64,000 nt of DNA from CALMEC01 sp963706315 (GTDB lineage Bacteria; Actinomycetota; Thermoleophilia; Miltoncostaeales; Miltoncostaeaceae). The translations under genes and the position numbers were made by a program. Under the pieces are notes generated by a model that was not told the origin of the DNA, ran no database searches, and worked only from the letters and a program-made list of their open reading frames with translations. The stretch is taken from assembly GCA_963706315.1 (NCBI GenBank), contig CAVPMA010000017.1:61885-125884 (forward strand), given 5' to 3'. Positions 1 through 8,684 of the stretch are shown here, piece after piece (the first letter of the stretch is position 1; the number at the start of each line of letters is the position of its first letter).

Positions 1-8
1 CTCGGCGC

Positions 9-719
9 GTGCGCGTCATGCTCATGCGAACCTGCCTCGTCGATCACGTCGCGCCCGGCGTCGCGCGATCGGCGCAGCGCGCGCTGCAGCGGCTGGGCGT
101 CGCGGTCGCCGTCCCAAAGGCGCAGACCTGCTGCGGCCAGCCCGGCTGGAGCGCCGGTCACCCCGATCAGGCCCGGCAGGTCGCCCGCCAGGCGCTGCGG
201 GCGTTCGCGGGAACGGATCCGGTGGTGGTGCCGTCGGGCTCCTGCGCGGCGATGGTGACCCACGGCTACCCCGAGCTGTTCGCCGGGCAGCCGGAGGAGG
301 CCGCCGCCAACGCCATGGCGGGACGCACGTACGAGCTCACGCAGTTCATCCGGCGGGAGGGCCTCGCCCCCACCTCCGCCCACGATGCCCCGGCCAGCGT
401 GACGTACCACGACTCCTGCCACATGCTGCGACTGCTCGGAGAGCGCGAAAGCCCCCGGGCCGTGATCGGCGCGACGGGCGTCGAGCTGGTCGAGATGGCC
501 GACACCAACGTGTGCTGCGGGTTCGGCGGCGCATTCTCCGTCACGTTCCCGGAGGTCTCCGGCGCGCTCGGCGAGCAGAAGGCCCGCAACGCGGCGGCCT
601 CAGGCGCCGACGAGCTCGTGGCCTGCGACCTGTCGTGCCTGATGCACATCGTCGGCCGCGGCCGCCGCGTGGGCGTGCCGCTCCGTGCCCGGCACATCGC
701 GGACCTGCTCGGCGGATGA
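9..719 (+). CDS. lutA: LutA-type (Fe-S)-binding subunit of lactate oxidase
   Basis: First gene of a lutABC set, which in known bacteria oxidises L-lactate to pyruvate through an iron-sulfur flavin-independent complex. The 236-residue protein carries the two CCG cysteine-rich domains of the family: CCG at residues 41-43 with a later C79, and C137 followed by CCG at 169-171. A GTG at 9 gives the N-terminus MRVMLMRTCLVD, which matches where LutA/GlcF-like proteins normally begin. The ribosome-binding region lies off the window, so an upstream start cannot be excluded. The stop overlaps the lutB ATG by four bases (ATGA), so the two are translationally coupled. Confidence 0.85.
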   Translation: MRVMLMRTCLVDHVAPGVARSAQRALQRLGVAVAVPKAQTCCGQPGWSAGHPDQARQVARQALRAFAGTDPVVVPSGSCAAMVTHGYPELFAGQPEEAAANAMAGRTYELTQFIRREGLAPTSAHDAPASVTYHDSCHMLRLLGERESPRAVIGATGVELVEMADTNVCCGFGGAFSVTFPEVSGALGEQKARNAAASGADELVACDLSCLMHIVGRGRRVGVPLRARHIADLLGG

Positions 720-2104
720 GCAGCGACGTCACCTACGACGACGGGCGGACGCTGCGGGAGCGCACCGCGGCCGCCGTGAACGACGCGCAGCTGCGGGCCA
801 ACCTCGATGCCGCTGCTCGGAGCTTTGCCACTGGCCGTGAGCGGATGCGCGACGGGTTCGGGTTCGACGAGATGCGCGACCGCGCGCGCGAGATCCGCAC
901 CGACAACATCCGGCGGCTCCCGGAGCTCCTGACGCAGCTCGAGGAGCGCGTGCGCGCGGCCGGCGGCACCGTCTTCCGCGCGGCGGATCGGGACGCGGCC
1001 GCGCGGTACGTCGTCGACCTCGCACGTGCGCGCGGCGCCAGGCTCGTCGCCAAGTCGAAGTCGATGGCCACGGAGGAGATCAAGCTCAACGAGGCCCTCG
1101 AGGAGGCCGGCGTACGGGTCGTGGAGACCGACCTCGGCGAGTGGATCCTGCAGCTGGCCGGTCAGCGACCGTCGCACATCATCGCCCCCGCCGTGCATCT
1201 GAACCGCGGCGAGATCGCCGAGCTCTTCCGCGCCGAGAGCGGCGAGGACCTGCCCGACGATCGGGAGGCGCTGGTCGCCTACGCGCGCCGGCGCCTGCGC
1301 GAGGACTTCGCCGCCGCCGAGATCGGCGTGAGCGGCGTGAACCTCGCGGTGGCCGACACCGGTACGCTCTGCGTGATGGAGAACGAGGGGAACGCGCGGC
1401 TGGTGACGGCGCTCCCCCGGATCCACGTCGCGGTGATGGGCGCCGAGCGCGTCGTCGCCGACTGGGACGAGGCCGCGCACATCCTCCAGCTCCTGCCGAT
1501 GGCCGCGATCGGCGACGACGCCAGCACGTACGTCAACCTCATCACCGGCCCGCGCCAGGCCGGCGAGACCGACGGCCCGGAGGAGCTCCACCTCGTGATC
1601 CTGGACGGCGGGCGCACCGCCCTGCGGGGCACCGAGTTCGAGGAGGCCCTGCACTGCATCCGGTGCGGCGCGTGCCTGTACTCCTGCCCGATGTGGAAGA
1701 CCGTCGGCGGTCAGGCTTACGGGTCGCCGTACTCCGGGCCGATCGGCGCGGTCATCACTCCACTGCTCGAGGGGACCTCGTCGCCCCGCGGAAGCGAGCT
1801 TCCGTTCCTCTCCTCGATCTGCGGGGCCTGCCACGAGGCCTGCCCGGTCGGCATCCCGCTGCACGACCTGCTCGTGCGCATCCGCGGCGCGGTCAGCACA
1901 CCCGCCCACCGCCGCGCCCGGTTCGGCGCCCGGATCTGGGCGGCCGCATGGCGCCGGCCCCTGACCTACCGCGCGGGGCTCGCCGTCTCCCGGGGGCTGA
2001 TGCGGCTCCTCGGTCGAGATGGGTGGATCCAGCGTTTGCCCGGCCCGGCCGGACGGTGGACCTCGCAGCGCGACCTGCCGACGCGATGGCCGCCGACGCC
2101 CTGA
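716..2104 (+). CDS. lutB: LutB-type ferredoxin-domain subunit of lactate oxidase
   Basis: A 462-residue protein of the LutB family: an N-terminal LUD domain (roughly residues 60-300) followed by two 4Fe-4S clusters, CIRCGACLYSCP starting at about C314 and CGACHEACP starting at about C369, then a basic C-terminal tail. It would pass electrons from lactate within the LutABC complex. The ATG at 716 lies in the ATGA overlap with lutA; an open frame continues upstream inside lutA but has no family similarity. Its 3' end overlaps the likely lutC start by about 19 bases. Confidence 0.9.
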   Translation: MSSDVTYDDGRTLRERTAAAVNDAQLRANLDAAARSFATGRERMRDGFGFDEMRDRAREIRTDNIRRLPELLTQLEERVRAAGGTVFRAADRDAAARYVVDLARARGARLVAKSKSMATEEIKLNEALEEAGVRVVETDLGEWILQLAGQRPSHIIAPAVHLNRGEIAELFRAESGEDLPDDREALVAYARRRLREDFAAAEIGVSGVNLAVADTGTLCVMENEGNARLVTALPRIHVAVMGAERVVADWDEAAHILQLLPMAAIGDDASTYVNLITGPRQAGETDGPEELHLVILDGGRTALRGTEFEEALHCIRCGACLYSCPMWKTVGGQAYGSPYSGPIGAVITPLLEGTSSPRGSELPFLSSICGACHEACPVGIPLHDLLVRIRGAVSTPAHRRARFGARIWAAAWRRPLTYRAGLAVSRGLMRLLGRDGWIQRLPGPAGRWTSQRDLPTRWPPTP

Positions 2105-2667
2105 TCGACGACTTCCTCGTCGCGCTGGGCCGCCGCCGCGCCACCGGTGAACCGGCAAATGGCGACGAGTGCGCGCGGGCGTGCGTCACGCGGCTCAGGG
2201 CGTGGGGCGCCCAACGGGTGATCGTTCCCGACGATCCATGGCTGGCCCGGCTCGGGATCCCCGCGGCGATCGAAGCGGCGGGAATGGAGGTCGTGACGTG
2301 GCCAACGGGCCGCGGCTGGCGCGAGCTGCTCGGACTCGACGACGCTCCGCCCACCTGCGCCGTCACGGTGCCCCGGCGCGCGGTCGCCGAACGCGGCACG
2401 CTGGTGGTCGAGAGCGCTCCCACGCACGGGCGCTCGATGGATGCGGTCGGCTGGTGGCATCTGGCGGTGCTGCCCGAGGAGCGAATCGTCGCGACCCTGG
2501 CGGTGGCCCTCCGCGAGACCTACGCCCCCGGCCGCCGCCCGCCGTCCGGCGTCTCGCTGGTGTCAGGCCCCAGCCGGACCTCCGACGTGGAGAAGATCAC
2601 GACCTACGGCGCGCACGGTGCGCTCGCCGAGCACGTGGTCGTCGTCAGATCTTCCCCGTCCGGGTGA
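2086..2667 (+). CDS. lutC: LutC-type LUD domain subunit of lactate oxidase
   Basis: A 193-residue LUD-domain protein and third member of the lut operon. Recognisable family features are the segment around PTCAVTVPRRAVAERGTLV, the ESAP stretch, and the conserved C-terminal part GPSRTSDVEKI then GAHG, which closes LUD proteins. The chosen ATG at 2086 lies inside the end of lutB; an in-frame GTG at 2056 would add ten residues. Its last 23 bases overlap, tail to tail, the end of the small membrane gene on the other strand. Confidence 0.8.
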   Translation: MAADALIDDFLVALGRRRATGEPANGDECARACVTRLRAWGAQRVIVPDDPWLARLGIPAAIEAAGMEVVTWPTGRGWRELLGLDDAPPTCAVTVPRRAVAERGTLVVESAPTHGRSMDAVGWWHLAVLPEERIVATLAVALRETYAPGRRPPSGVSLVSGPSRTSDVEKITTYGAHGALAEHVVVVRSSPSG

Positions 2668-3076
2668 GGTACTGACCGGCCGCGATCCCGACCGCCCCGA
2701 CGAGCGCGACGAAGATGCCCCACTTGAGCGACGCGCCGTCGGGCTGGATGACGATCCGGAACAGGACCGCGATGGCGGCGACACCGCCGATCGTCTCGAC
2801 GAAGCGGTGGAGCGACGCGTCGATCCTGTCCATCGCCACGAGCACGATCAGCGCCGCGGCACCGATCGCGAGGAGCAGCAGGACGATGTCGATGAAGTCG
2901 AAGGCCTCGAACGCGTTGACCGACACCCCGTCCACGATCTGACGCACCGCGTCGGCCGCCGGCCCCTGCCCGAGGAAGTCCGTCTCGATCCCGTACCAGG
3001 GCAGGAACAGCGCGATGAACAGCACGACCGCCCCGGCGAGCGAGATGCGGTCACCCTTTGCGATGCGTTCCAGCAT
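2645..3076 (-). CDS. small four-helix membrane protein, function unknown
   Basis: A 143-residue protein with four clear hydrophobic segments (about residues 13-31, 62-82, 92-110 and 117-135), short charged loops, and no recognisable catalytic motif. It begins MLERIAKGDRISLAGA, so the N-terminus is probably cytoplasmic. It lies 88 bases downstream of smpB on the same strand and may share its transcript. I do not recognise a named family. Similar short four-helix proteins are common in actinobacteria, and function cannot be inferred from context. Confidence 0.65.
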   Translation of the reverse strand: MLERIAKGDRISLAGAVVLFIALFLPWYGIETDFLGQGPAADAVRQIVDGVSVNAFEAFDFIDIVLLLLAIGAAALIVLVAMDRIDASLHRFVETIGGVAAIAVLFRIVIQPDGASLKWGIFVALVGAVGIAAGQYLTRTGKI

Positions 3077-3164
3077 TGCCTCGTTCCTTTGTCGAGATTC
3101 GCCACCGGCCGGCGGGCGGGTCCGACTGGATGTTCGACGCAGGCCGGCGACGGACCTCCGTGGA

Positions 3165-3641
3165 TCAGCGGCGGGCGGCTTTCATCGCGCGATCGGTGTC
3201 GCGCTTGGCGTCGCGCTCGGCGATGGCGCGGCGCTTGTCGTACAGCTTCTTCCCCCGGCCGAGGCCGATCTCCACCTTCGCGTGGCTGCCCTTGAAGTAG
3301 ACGCGCAGGGGCACGACCGACAGCCCGCGTTCCTTGACGTCTGCCGAGATCCGGTCCAGCTCCCGGCGGTTGAGCAGGAGCTTGCGGGTCCTGGTGGGCT
3401 CGTGCCCGTTGCGTGCGTTGAAGTACTCGGGGATGTGGAGGCCGATCAGGTACAGCTCGCCGTCGCGGAACTGCGCGTACGCGTCGCGGATGCTCGCGCC
3501 GCGCTCGCGGAGGCCCTTGACCTCGCTGCCCACCAGCACGATGCCCGCCTCGATCCGGTCGGTGATCTCGAACTCGTGGAACGCCTTGCGATTCTGGGCG
3601 ACGTCGCGGAACCGCTCTGTGCTGGTCTTCTTCGCGGCCAT
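3165..3641 (-). CDS. smpB: SsrA-binding protein SmpB
   Basis: A 158-residue SmpB, the tmRNA partner in trans-translation that rescues stalled ribosomes. Diagnostic stretches are NRKAFHEFEI near the N-terminus, GIVLVGSEVKGLRERGASIRD, HIPEY followed by RTRKLLLNRRE, and the basic tail GRGKKLYDKRRAIAERDAKR. Length and start are normal for the family. No Shine-Dalgarno precedes the ATG, but TAGCAT stands nine bases upstream, consistent with a leaderless transcript. It follows rnr by 37 bases, a pairing seen in many bacteria where both act in stalled-ribosome clearance. Confidence 0.97.
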   Translation of the reverse strand: MAAKKTSTERFRDVAQNRKAFHEFEITDRIEAGIVLVGSEVKGLRERGASIRDAYAQFRDGELYLIGLHIPEYFNARNGHEPTRTRKLLLNRRELDRISADVKERGLSVVPLRVYFKGSHAKVEIGLGRGKKLYDKRRAIAERDAKRDTDRAMKAARR

Positions 3642-3650
3642 GACCGTTCG

Positions 3651-3656
3651 ATGCTA
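3651..3656 (-). promoter_or_regulatory. candidate -10 box for smpB
   Basis: On the minus strand TAGCAT lies 9 bases before the smpB ATG, and no ribosome-binding site is present. I see no clear -35 element. Confidence 0.4.
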
Positions 3657-3678
3657 GCGCCCTGAGTCGCAGCGCCCG

Positions 3679-5463
3679 CTAGCGCCGGCGCTGTCGCCGG
3701 CCGTGCCGAGCGAGCCCCGGAGTGGGAGGGGGAGCGTCGGCGGGAGCCAGATCGACGCGCCCGCGGAGGGGCTCGACGTCGACCACCCGCACCGAGACGG
3801 GATCCCCGATCGCGATGCGCCGGCCCGTGTCGTCGCCCACGAGCATCACGTCGAGCGGGTCGGGCCGCCACCAGTCGCCCTCGATCCTCCGAGCGGCGAG
3901 GTACCCGTCGAACGCGAGGTCGGGACCGTGGGCGACGAACGCTCCGCTCTCGCCGATGCCGGTGACCTCGCCGTCGAAGATCCGGTCGGGGTCGCCTCGC
4001 AGGACGTCGATGAGCAGGAAGGCGAGGCAGACCCGGTCCGCCCGTCGCTCGAGTGCCGTGGCGTCGCGCTCGGCGAGCGAGCTGCGCTCGGCCTCGATCG
4101 CGAGCTCCGTCGCGTCGGCGGCGGGCGGGCCGAGGCCGAGCGCGTCGAGCAGGGCGCGATGGGCGGCCAGGTCGGGATACCTGCGGATCGGCGAGGTGAA
4201 GTGCAGGTACGCGGTGCTCGCGAGGCCCGAGTGCCCGACGAACTCGGCGGAATAGTGGGCCTGCCTCAGCGCCCGCAGCACGAGCACCGGGAGGGCGCGG
4301 GCGCCGCCGTGGCGGGCCGTATGAGCCACGACCGCTTGGCTCGCGCGCACGGACGCCTGCGCGCACTGCCCCGGGGTGAGGGGCCCCTCCGGCAGCTCGG
4401 GAACGGCCACGCCCAGTGCCGCGAGTCGCTCGTAGAGCAGCTCGATGCTGCCCGCCTGAGGGTCCTCGTGGCGGCGGAAGATCGTCGGACGCCCGCGGGC
4501 GATCATGTACCTGGCGACCGCCTCGTTCGCGGCGATCATGCATTCCTCGACGAGGCTGTGCGCCTCGGTCTGGCCTTCCATCTCGACGCCGACCAGGCGC
4601 TCGCCGTCGAACCGGAACGTGGGCTCCGCCGTCTCGATGCCCAGCGCGCCGCGGGCCATGCGCCGCCTGCGCAGCCGCGCGGCCAGCGTGCGCAGGAGGT
4701 CGAGATCCGCCTCCAGCCCGACGTCGCCGAGCGAGCCTCCGGCAAACAGACGGTCGACTTCGGGGTACGTAAGCCGGCGGCGCGAATGGATCGTCGATCT
4801 CGCGAAACGCGTCTCGGTGACCTCACCGGCCGCGTCGACGCGCATCTCGGCGGTCACGACCTTGCGATCCGCCCCGGGCCGCAGGCTGCAGATGTCGTTC
4901 GACAAGACCTGGGGAAGCATCGGATCGACGGTGCCTGGCACGTAGACCGAACAGCCCCGGCGAGCGGCCTCGCGATCGATCGGACCGCCGAACGGCACGT
5001 ATCTGGCAACGTCGGCGATGTGCACCCACAGCCGGATCGCATCGCCCTCGGCGGCGACGGCGATCGCGTCGTCGTGGTCCTTGGCGCCCTCCGGGTCGAT
5101 CGTGATGACCCGTTGTTCCGTGAGGTCGCGGCGCCCGGCGTCCTCGACGGCGGCCTGCTCGACGGCGGCGTCGGCCTCTGCGAGGACCGCCGTGGGGAAC
5201 GGCCGGCCCAGTCCCTCGCTCGCCAGGAGCGCGGCCATGGCCGCCCGCGGCGACCGCGCGGAGCCGTGCACCGCGACCACGCGGGGGCCTCCGCGGCTAA
5301 CGAGAGCGGTGACGAGGTCGCCGATCCGCCCATCGCGCCCCTGCTTTCCGAGGCGAAGCGGCGGCCCCGACTCGAAGGCGGGCTCGACGGCGAGGCTGCG
5401 GCCGGCGCCCACCAGCGTGCCGGTGACCAGCGTGCCCGGCCGCTGGCCGCGTTCGCGGCTCAG
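3679..5463 (-). CDS. rnr: RNase R/II family exoribonuclease, apparent CTG start
   Basis: RNB-domain 3'-5' exoribonuclease with a C-terminal S1-like domain. The catalytic metal-site motif TIDPEGAKDHDDAIAV lies about 120 residues in, and HFTSPIRRYPDL is also diagnostic. The first ATG/GTG/TTG in frame is GTG at 5412, but the frame is open upstream and reads LSRERGQRPGTLVTGTLVGA, the start of the usual N-terminal OB-like domain. A CTG at 5463-5461 overlaps the ctpA stop (CTGA) and sits seven bases after GAGGTGA, an excellent Shine-Dalgarno, so I take CTG as the start (594 aa). The protein is shorter than E. coli RNase R, as is usual for actinobacterial members. Confidence 0.85.
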   Translation of the reverse strand: MSRERGQRPGTLVTGTLVGAGRSLAVEPAFESGPPLRLGKQGRDGRIGDLVTALVSRGGPRVVAVHGSARSPRAAMAALLASEGLGRPFPTAVLAEADAAVEQAAVEDAGRRDLTEQRVITIDPEGAKDHDDAIAVAAEGDAIRLWVHIADVARYVPFGGPIDREAARRGCSVYVPGTVDPMLPQVLSNDICSLRPGADRKVVTAEMRVDAAGEVTETRFARSTIHSRRRLTYPEVDRLFAGGSLGDVGLEADLDLLRTLAARLRRRRMARGALGIETAEPTFRFDGERLVGVEMEGQTEAHSLVEECMIAANEAVARYMIARGRPTIFRRHEDPQAGSIELLYERLAALGVAVPELPEGPLTPGQCAQASVRASQAVVAHTARHGGARALPVLVLRALRQAHYSAEFVGHSGLASTAYLHFTSPIRRYPDLAAHRALLDALGLGPPAADATELAIEAERSSLAERDATALERRADRVCLAFLLIDVLRGDPDRIFDGEVTGIGESGAFVAHGPDLAFDGYLAARRIEGDWWRPDPLDVMLVGDDTGRRIAIGDPVSVRVVDVEPLRGRVDLAPADAPPPTPGLARHGRRQRRR

Positions 5464-6683
5464 CGGGTCGTCACCTCGGCGACGGCCTTCTGGAGCGCCT
5501 CGTCCGCGGGGGTCGTGGGGTTGTCGACCACCGAGACGTCGGGCGGCAGCCCCTTGGCCCCCAGGTCGAAGCCGTCGGGCGTGAGATACGACGCGACGGT
5601 GAACTTGAGCGCGCCGCCGTTGGCCAGCGAACGCGTGGACTGGATGAGCGCCTTGCCGAACGTGTGCGTGCCGACCAGCTTCGCCCGCCCGTCGTCGTGG
5701 AGTGCACCGGCAACGATCTCACTTGAGCTCGCGGAGTTCTGGTCGACGAGGACCACCAGGGGCACGTGGGGCTCGATGGCCCCTCCTCGTGCCTTCAGCG
5801 TGTCGTTCGGGCCGCTGCGGCCGCGGGTGGTGGCGATCGTCGCGTTCTTCGGCAGGAAGACGCTCGCAACGCCGATCGCCTCGTCCACCAGGCCCCCGCC
5901 GTCGCCGCGCAGGTCGAACACCAGGCCGTCGACCTTGTCGTCGACGAGTCGCCGCACGGCCGCCGAGAATGCCTTGGCCGACCCGGCGGTGAACTCGTCG
6001 AGGTGGATGTAGCCGACGCGCTTGCCGCCGGACGTCACGATCCGCGACTCGACCACCGGCCGCCGGATCTCGGCCCGCTTCATGACGTAGTCGCGCTGCG
6101 CCGCGCCCGTGCGGGCGATGCGGAGGGTCACGTCGGTGCCCTCCACACCCTTGACGGTCTGCATCGCCGCGAATCCATCGGCGCGGGCGACCTTCTTACC
6201 GTCCACCGCGACGATGCGATCGGCCGCCCGGATACCGGCCTTGGCCGCCGGCCCCTCGGGGAACACGCGGAGGATCAGCGCCTGATCGCCCTGCGGATGC
6301 CACTCGATGCCCACGCCGACGTACTTCCCGGCGCGGGCGTCCTTGAACTGGTTGAACTGGTCGGGATCCAGGTACTCGGTGTAGGGGTCGCCGAGCTCCG
6401 CGACCAACGCGTCGACCGACTTGTTCTCGACCCGCTTGACGACCGCGGGCGACAGCGGCTTGTAGTAGCTGTCCTCGAGGATCCCGAGGACCTGCGTCGA
6501 GATCGCCGTCCGGTCCTCGTCGACCAGACGGTCACGAACCCCGCCCGGCAGCTGGTCCAGCCCCGTCTGGCGCGGATGGCCGCCGACCCAGACCCCCACC
6601 ACGAAGATGAGCAGGACGAGCAGCACGGTGAGTGCCACGCTCGCGAATCGAAGCGCCCCCCTCTTGTTTCGCGAGTCGTCCAC
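5460..6683 (-). CDS. ctpA: S41 carboxyl-terminal processing protease (CtpA)
   Basis: A 407-residue membrane-anchored serine protease: N-terminal transmembrane helix at about residues 13-35, PDZ domain about 115-200 (GVGIEW, GPAAKAGIRAADRIVAVDG), and the S41 catalytic domain. By alignment with E. coli Prc the nucleophile is S319 in SASSSEIVAGAL and the general base is K344 in THTFGK. It acts outside the membrane, trimming C-termini of exported proteins. It follows ftsX, an arrangement common in bacteria with ftsEX-linked peptidoglycan hydrolysis. The GTG start has TATCAT eight bases upstream and no Shine-Dalgarno. Confidence 0.92.
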   Translation of the reverse strand: MDDSRNKRGALRFASVALTVLLVLLIFVVGVWVGGHPRQTGLDQLPGGVRDRLVDEDRTAISTQVLGILEDSYYKPLSPAVVKRVENKSVDALVAELGDPYTEYLDPDQFNQFKDARAGKYVGVGIEWHPQGDQALILRVFPEGPAAKAGIRAADRIVAVDGKKVARADGFAAMQTVKGVEGTDVTLRIARTGAAQRDYVMKRAEIRRPVVESRIVTSGGKRVGYIHLDEFTAGSAKAFSAAVRRLVDDKVDGLVFDLRGDGGGLVDEAIGVASVFLPKNATIATTRGRSGPNDTLKARGGAIEPHVPLVVLVDQNSASSSEIVAGALHDDGRAKLVGTHTFGKALIQSTRSLANGGALKFTVASYLTPDGFDLGAKGLPPDVSVVDNPTTPADEALQKAVAEVTTR

Positions 6684-6691
6684 CCCGTCCG

Positions 6692-6697
6692 ATGATA
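6692..6697 (-). promoter_or_regulatory. candidate -10 box for ctpA
   Basis: TATCAT (minus strand) ends 8 bases before the GTG of ctpA with no Shine-Dalgarno between; consistent with a leaderless ctpA-rnr transcript starting in the ftsX-ctpA gap. Confidence 0.45.
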
Positions 6698-6730
6698 GGT
6701 CAGGACCGGCGGAGCTCGGCGAAGGAATTG

Positions 6731-7630
6731 TTAGACCTTGAGGAAGCGGCGGAGGGTGATGCCGCTGCCGAGCGCCCCGAGGACGGCGCCGGAGAGCACC
6801 AGGATGAGCGCCAGCGGCGGCAGGCCGATCGTCGAGTCGGTCTGCTGCTGAAGCGGGCTGTCACTGAGATCGAGCAGGCGGTCGACGACGGTGATCTTCG
6901 CGAGCAGGATCAGGACGACCGCGGCGATCGCGCCGATGAGCCCGAAGATCAGGCCCTCGATCATGAACGGCCATCGGATGAACCAGTTCGTGGCGCCGAC
7001 GAGGCGCATCACCTCCACTTCCCGCCGCCGGGCGAAGATCGACAGACGGATGGTGTTGCCGATCAGCAGGATCGCGGCGATGACGAGGATCAGCATCAAT
7101 CCGAAAGCGCCCCACCGGAGCACCCTGGCGGCCGACAGGAAGTTGCTCGTCGTCTCCTGATCGACGCTGAAGCCGTCCGGCGACTGCTTGTCCTTGAGCC
7201 AATAGGACTTGTCTTTGAGGTCATCGACGATCTTCTGCTGGTTCTTCGGGTCGTCCGGCTTGATGATGATGGTGGCCGGGAACGGGTTCTCGGTGAGGAG
7301 GTCGAGCACGTTGCCGAGGCGCTCTCGCTCACGCCGAAGCACCTCGTCGGCGGAGAGGAACTCGATGCTCTTGACGTTCGGGTGGGTCTGCACGGCCTTG
7401 ACGGCCGCGTCGATATCCGCCGAGGTGGCCGTGGTGGCGATAAACGCGCGCAGGTCGAGCTTGTCCTTCTGCGCGTCGATCTGCGACTGGCTCCACGAGA
7501 ACACGGCGAGGAAGATGCCGAGCGTTGCGATCGCGATCAGCACCGTCGCGGTCGCGGCGAACGAGATCGCGGCGTTCGCCCGGATCGACCGGAGCGCCTC
7601 GAGGGAGAAGAATCGGAGACGGCCGCCCAT
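6731..7630 (-). CDS. ftsX: cell-division ABC transporter permease FtsX
   Basis: A 299-residue FtsX: transmembrane helix near residues 20-45, a large extracytoplasmic domain to about residue 175, then three C-terminal helices. The conserved RRREVEVMRLVGATNWFIR cytoplasmic loop, which contacts FtsE, is present. With FtsE it controls septal peptidoglycan hydrolases instead of transporting a substrate. The start lies five bases after the ftsE stop, so the two are co-translated. No hydrolase gene is adjacent; ctpA follows instead. Confidence 0.93.
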   Translation of the reverse strand: MGGRLRFFSLEALRSIRANAAISFAATATVLIAIATLGIFLAVFSWSQSQIDAQKDKLDLRAFIATTATSADIDAAVKAVQTHPNVKSIEFLSADEVLRRERERLGNVLDLLTENPFPATIIIKPDDPKNQQKIVDDLKDKSYWLKDKQSPDGFSVDQETTSNFLSAARVLRWGAFGLMLILVIAAILLIGNTIRLSIFARRREVEVMRLVGATNWFIRWPFMIEGLIFGLIGAIAAVVLILLAKITVVDRLLDLSDSPLQQQTDSTIGLPPLALILVLSGAVLGALGSGITLRRFLKV

Positions 7631-7635
7631 CGTGC

Positions 7636-8562
7636 TTACTGATCTCCCACTTGGTAGGCGCCGCGGCGCTGGTCTCGTACGAGCTTGCCCGCGGCGAGCT
7701 CGATCACGCGCATCTGCATCTTGTCGACGAGGTCACGGTCGTGCGTGGCCATCACCACGGTCGTGCCGGTGCGGTTGATGCGGTAGAGCAGCTGCATGAT
7801 GCCGATCGAGGTCTCCGGGTCGAGGTTCCCCGTGGGCTCGTCGGCGATCAGGAGCGCCGGATGGTTCACGAAGGCGCGAGCGATCGAGACGCGCTGCTGC
7901 TCACCGCCCGACAGCTCGTTGGGGAAGCGGCTCGCCTTCTCCGCGAGGCCAACGAGCGCGAGCATCTCAGGGACCTTGCGGCGGATCGCCCGCGGCGAGT
8001 CGCCGGTCACCTCGAGGGCGTAGGCGACGTTCTCCGCGACGGTCCGGCGGGGAAGCAGCTTGTAGTCCTGAAAGACGCAGCCGATCTCGCGCCGCAGGTA
8101 CGGGACCTTGTGCTTGTGCAGCTTGCCGAGATCGCGGGCGCCGACAATGAGCCGCCCCTCGGTGACGTCGAGCTCCTTGATGAGGAGCCGGACGAAGGTC
8201 GACTTGCCGGACCCGCTCGCGCCGACGAGGAACACGAACTCGCCCGCGTCGATCGTCAGCGACACGTCGTCGAGCGCGAGCACGTCGGGCGGGTACTGCT
8301 TGGTGACGTGGTCGAACACCACCATCGGGCCCTCGCCCGGGCGCAGCATCGAGCGGCTCCGCCGACCGCGGCCACGGACCGGAGACGCCGGAGCGGTTGC
8401 GGGCTCGACGGCGTCGTTCCAGAGCTCGTCGATGGTGGGTTCGGCGATCGGCGCGCCGTTGCCGGCGGGCGCTTCGATCCCGTTGGGCGCCGGAGGCTGC
8501 GGGATCTCGCCGTTCTCATTTTCGCTGCTCGTGGCGATATTTCTCTGCGGGTTCGGGTCCAA
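7636..8562 (-). CDS. ftsE: cell-division ATPase FtsE with long N-terminal extension
   Basis: ABC ATPase of the FtsEX complex. Walker A GASGSGKST, signature LSGGEQQR, Walker B LLIADEPTGNLD and the H-loop ATHD are all present. The ATPase core starts at PMVVFDHV, and about 80 residues precede it, rich in Pro, Ala, Asn and Glu and probably disordered; typical FtsE has no such extension. The frame is open to an ATG at 8583, but a good promoter (TTGACA, 18 bases, TACCCT) overlaps that ATG, so I prefer the in-frame TTG at 8562, ten bases after the -10 box. Core-only starts (ATG 8349 or 8325) are also possible. Confidence 0.9.
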   Translation of the reverse strand: MDPNPQRNIATSSENENGEIPQPPAPNGIEAPAGNGAPIAEPTIDELWNDAVEPATAPASPVRGRGRRSRSMLRPGEGPMVVFDHVTKQYPPDVLALDDVSLTIDAGEFVFLVGASGSGKSTFVRLLIKELDVTEGRLIVGARDLGKLHKHKVPYLRREIGCVFQDYKLLPRRTVAENVAYALEVTGDSPRAIRRKVPEMLALVGLAEKASRFPNELSGGEQQRVSIARAFVNHPALLIADEPTGNLDPETSIGIMQLLYRINRTGTTVVMATHDRDLVDKMQMRVIELAAGKLVRDQRRGAYQVGDQ

Positions 8563-8572
8563 TGAGTCAGCC

Positions 8573-8602
8573 AGGGTATCCATGGTTTCTCGATCCTGTC
8601 AA
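8573..8602 (-). promoter_or_regulatory. sigma70-type promoter for ftsEX
   Basis: Minus-strand TTGACA (8602-8597), an 18-base spacer and TACCCT (8578-8573): a consensus -35 and a good actinobacterial -10. The -10 lies inside the longest possible ftsE reading frame, which argues that translation starts after it. Confidence 0.65.
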
Positions 8603-8684
8603 CCGATCGGGTGCGCCTCGGCGGCCGTTCTCACTGTGTTCGGAGTGCTGCAGGGGACACCTGCCGTGAACCGGTCCTCGCGGG

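Noticed and set aside
3703..6012. 769-residue plus-strand open frame over rnr and ctpA
   Set aside because: Antisense to two clearly recognised genes; no domain, no start signal.
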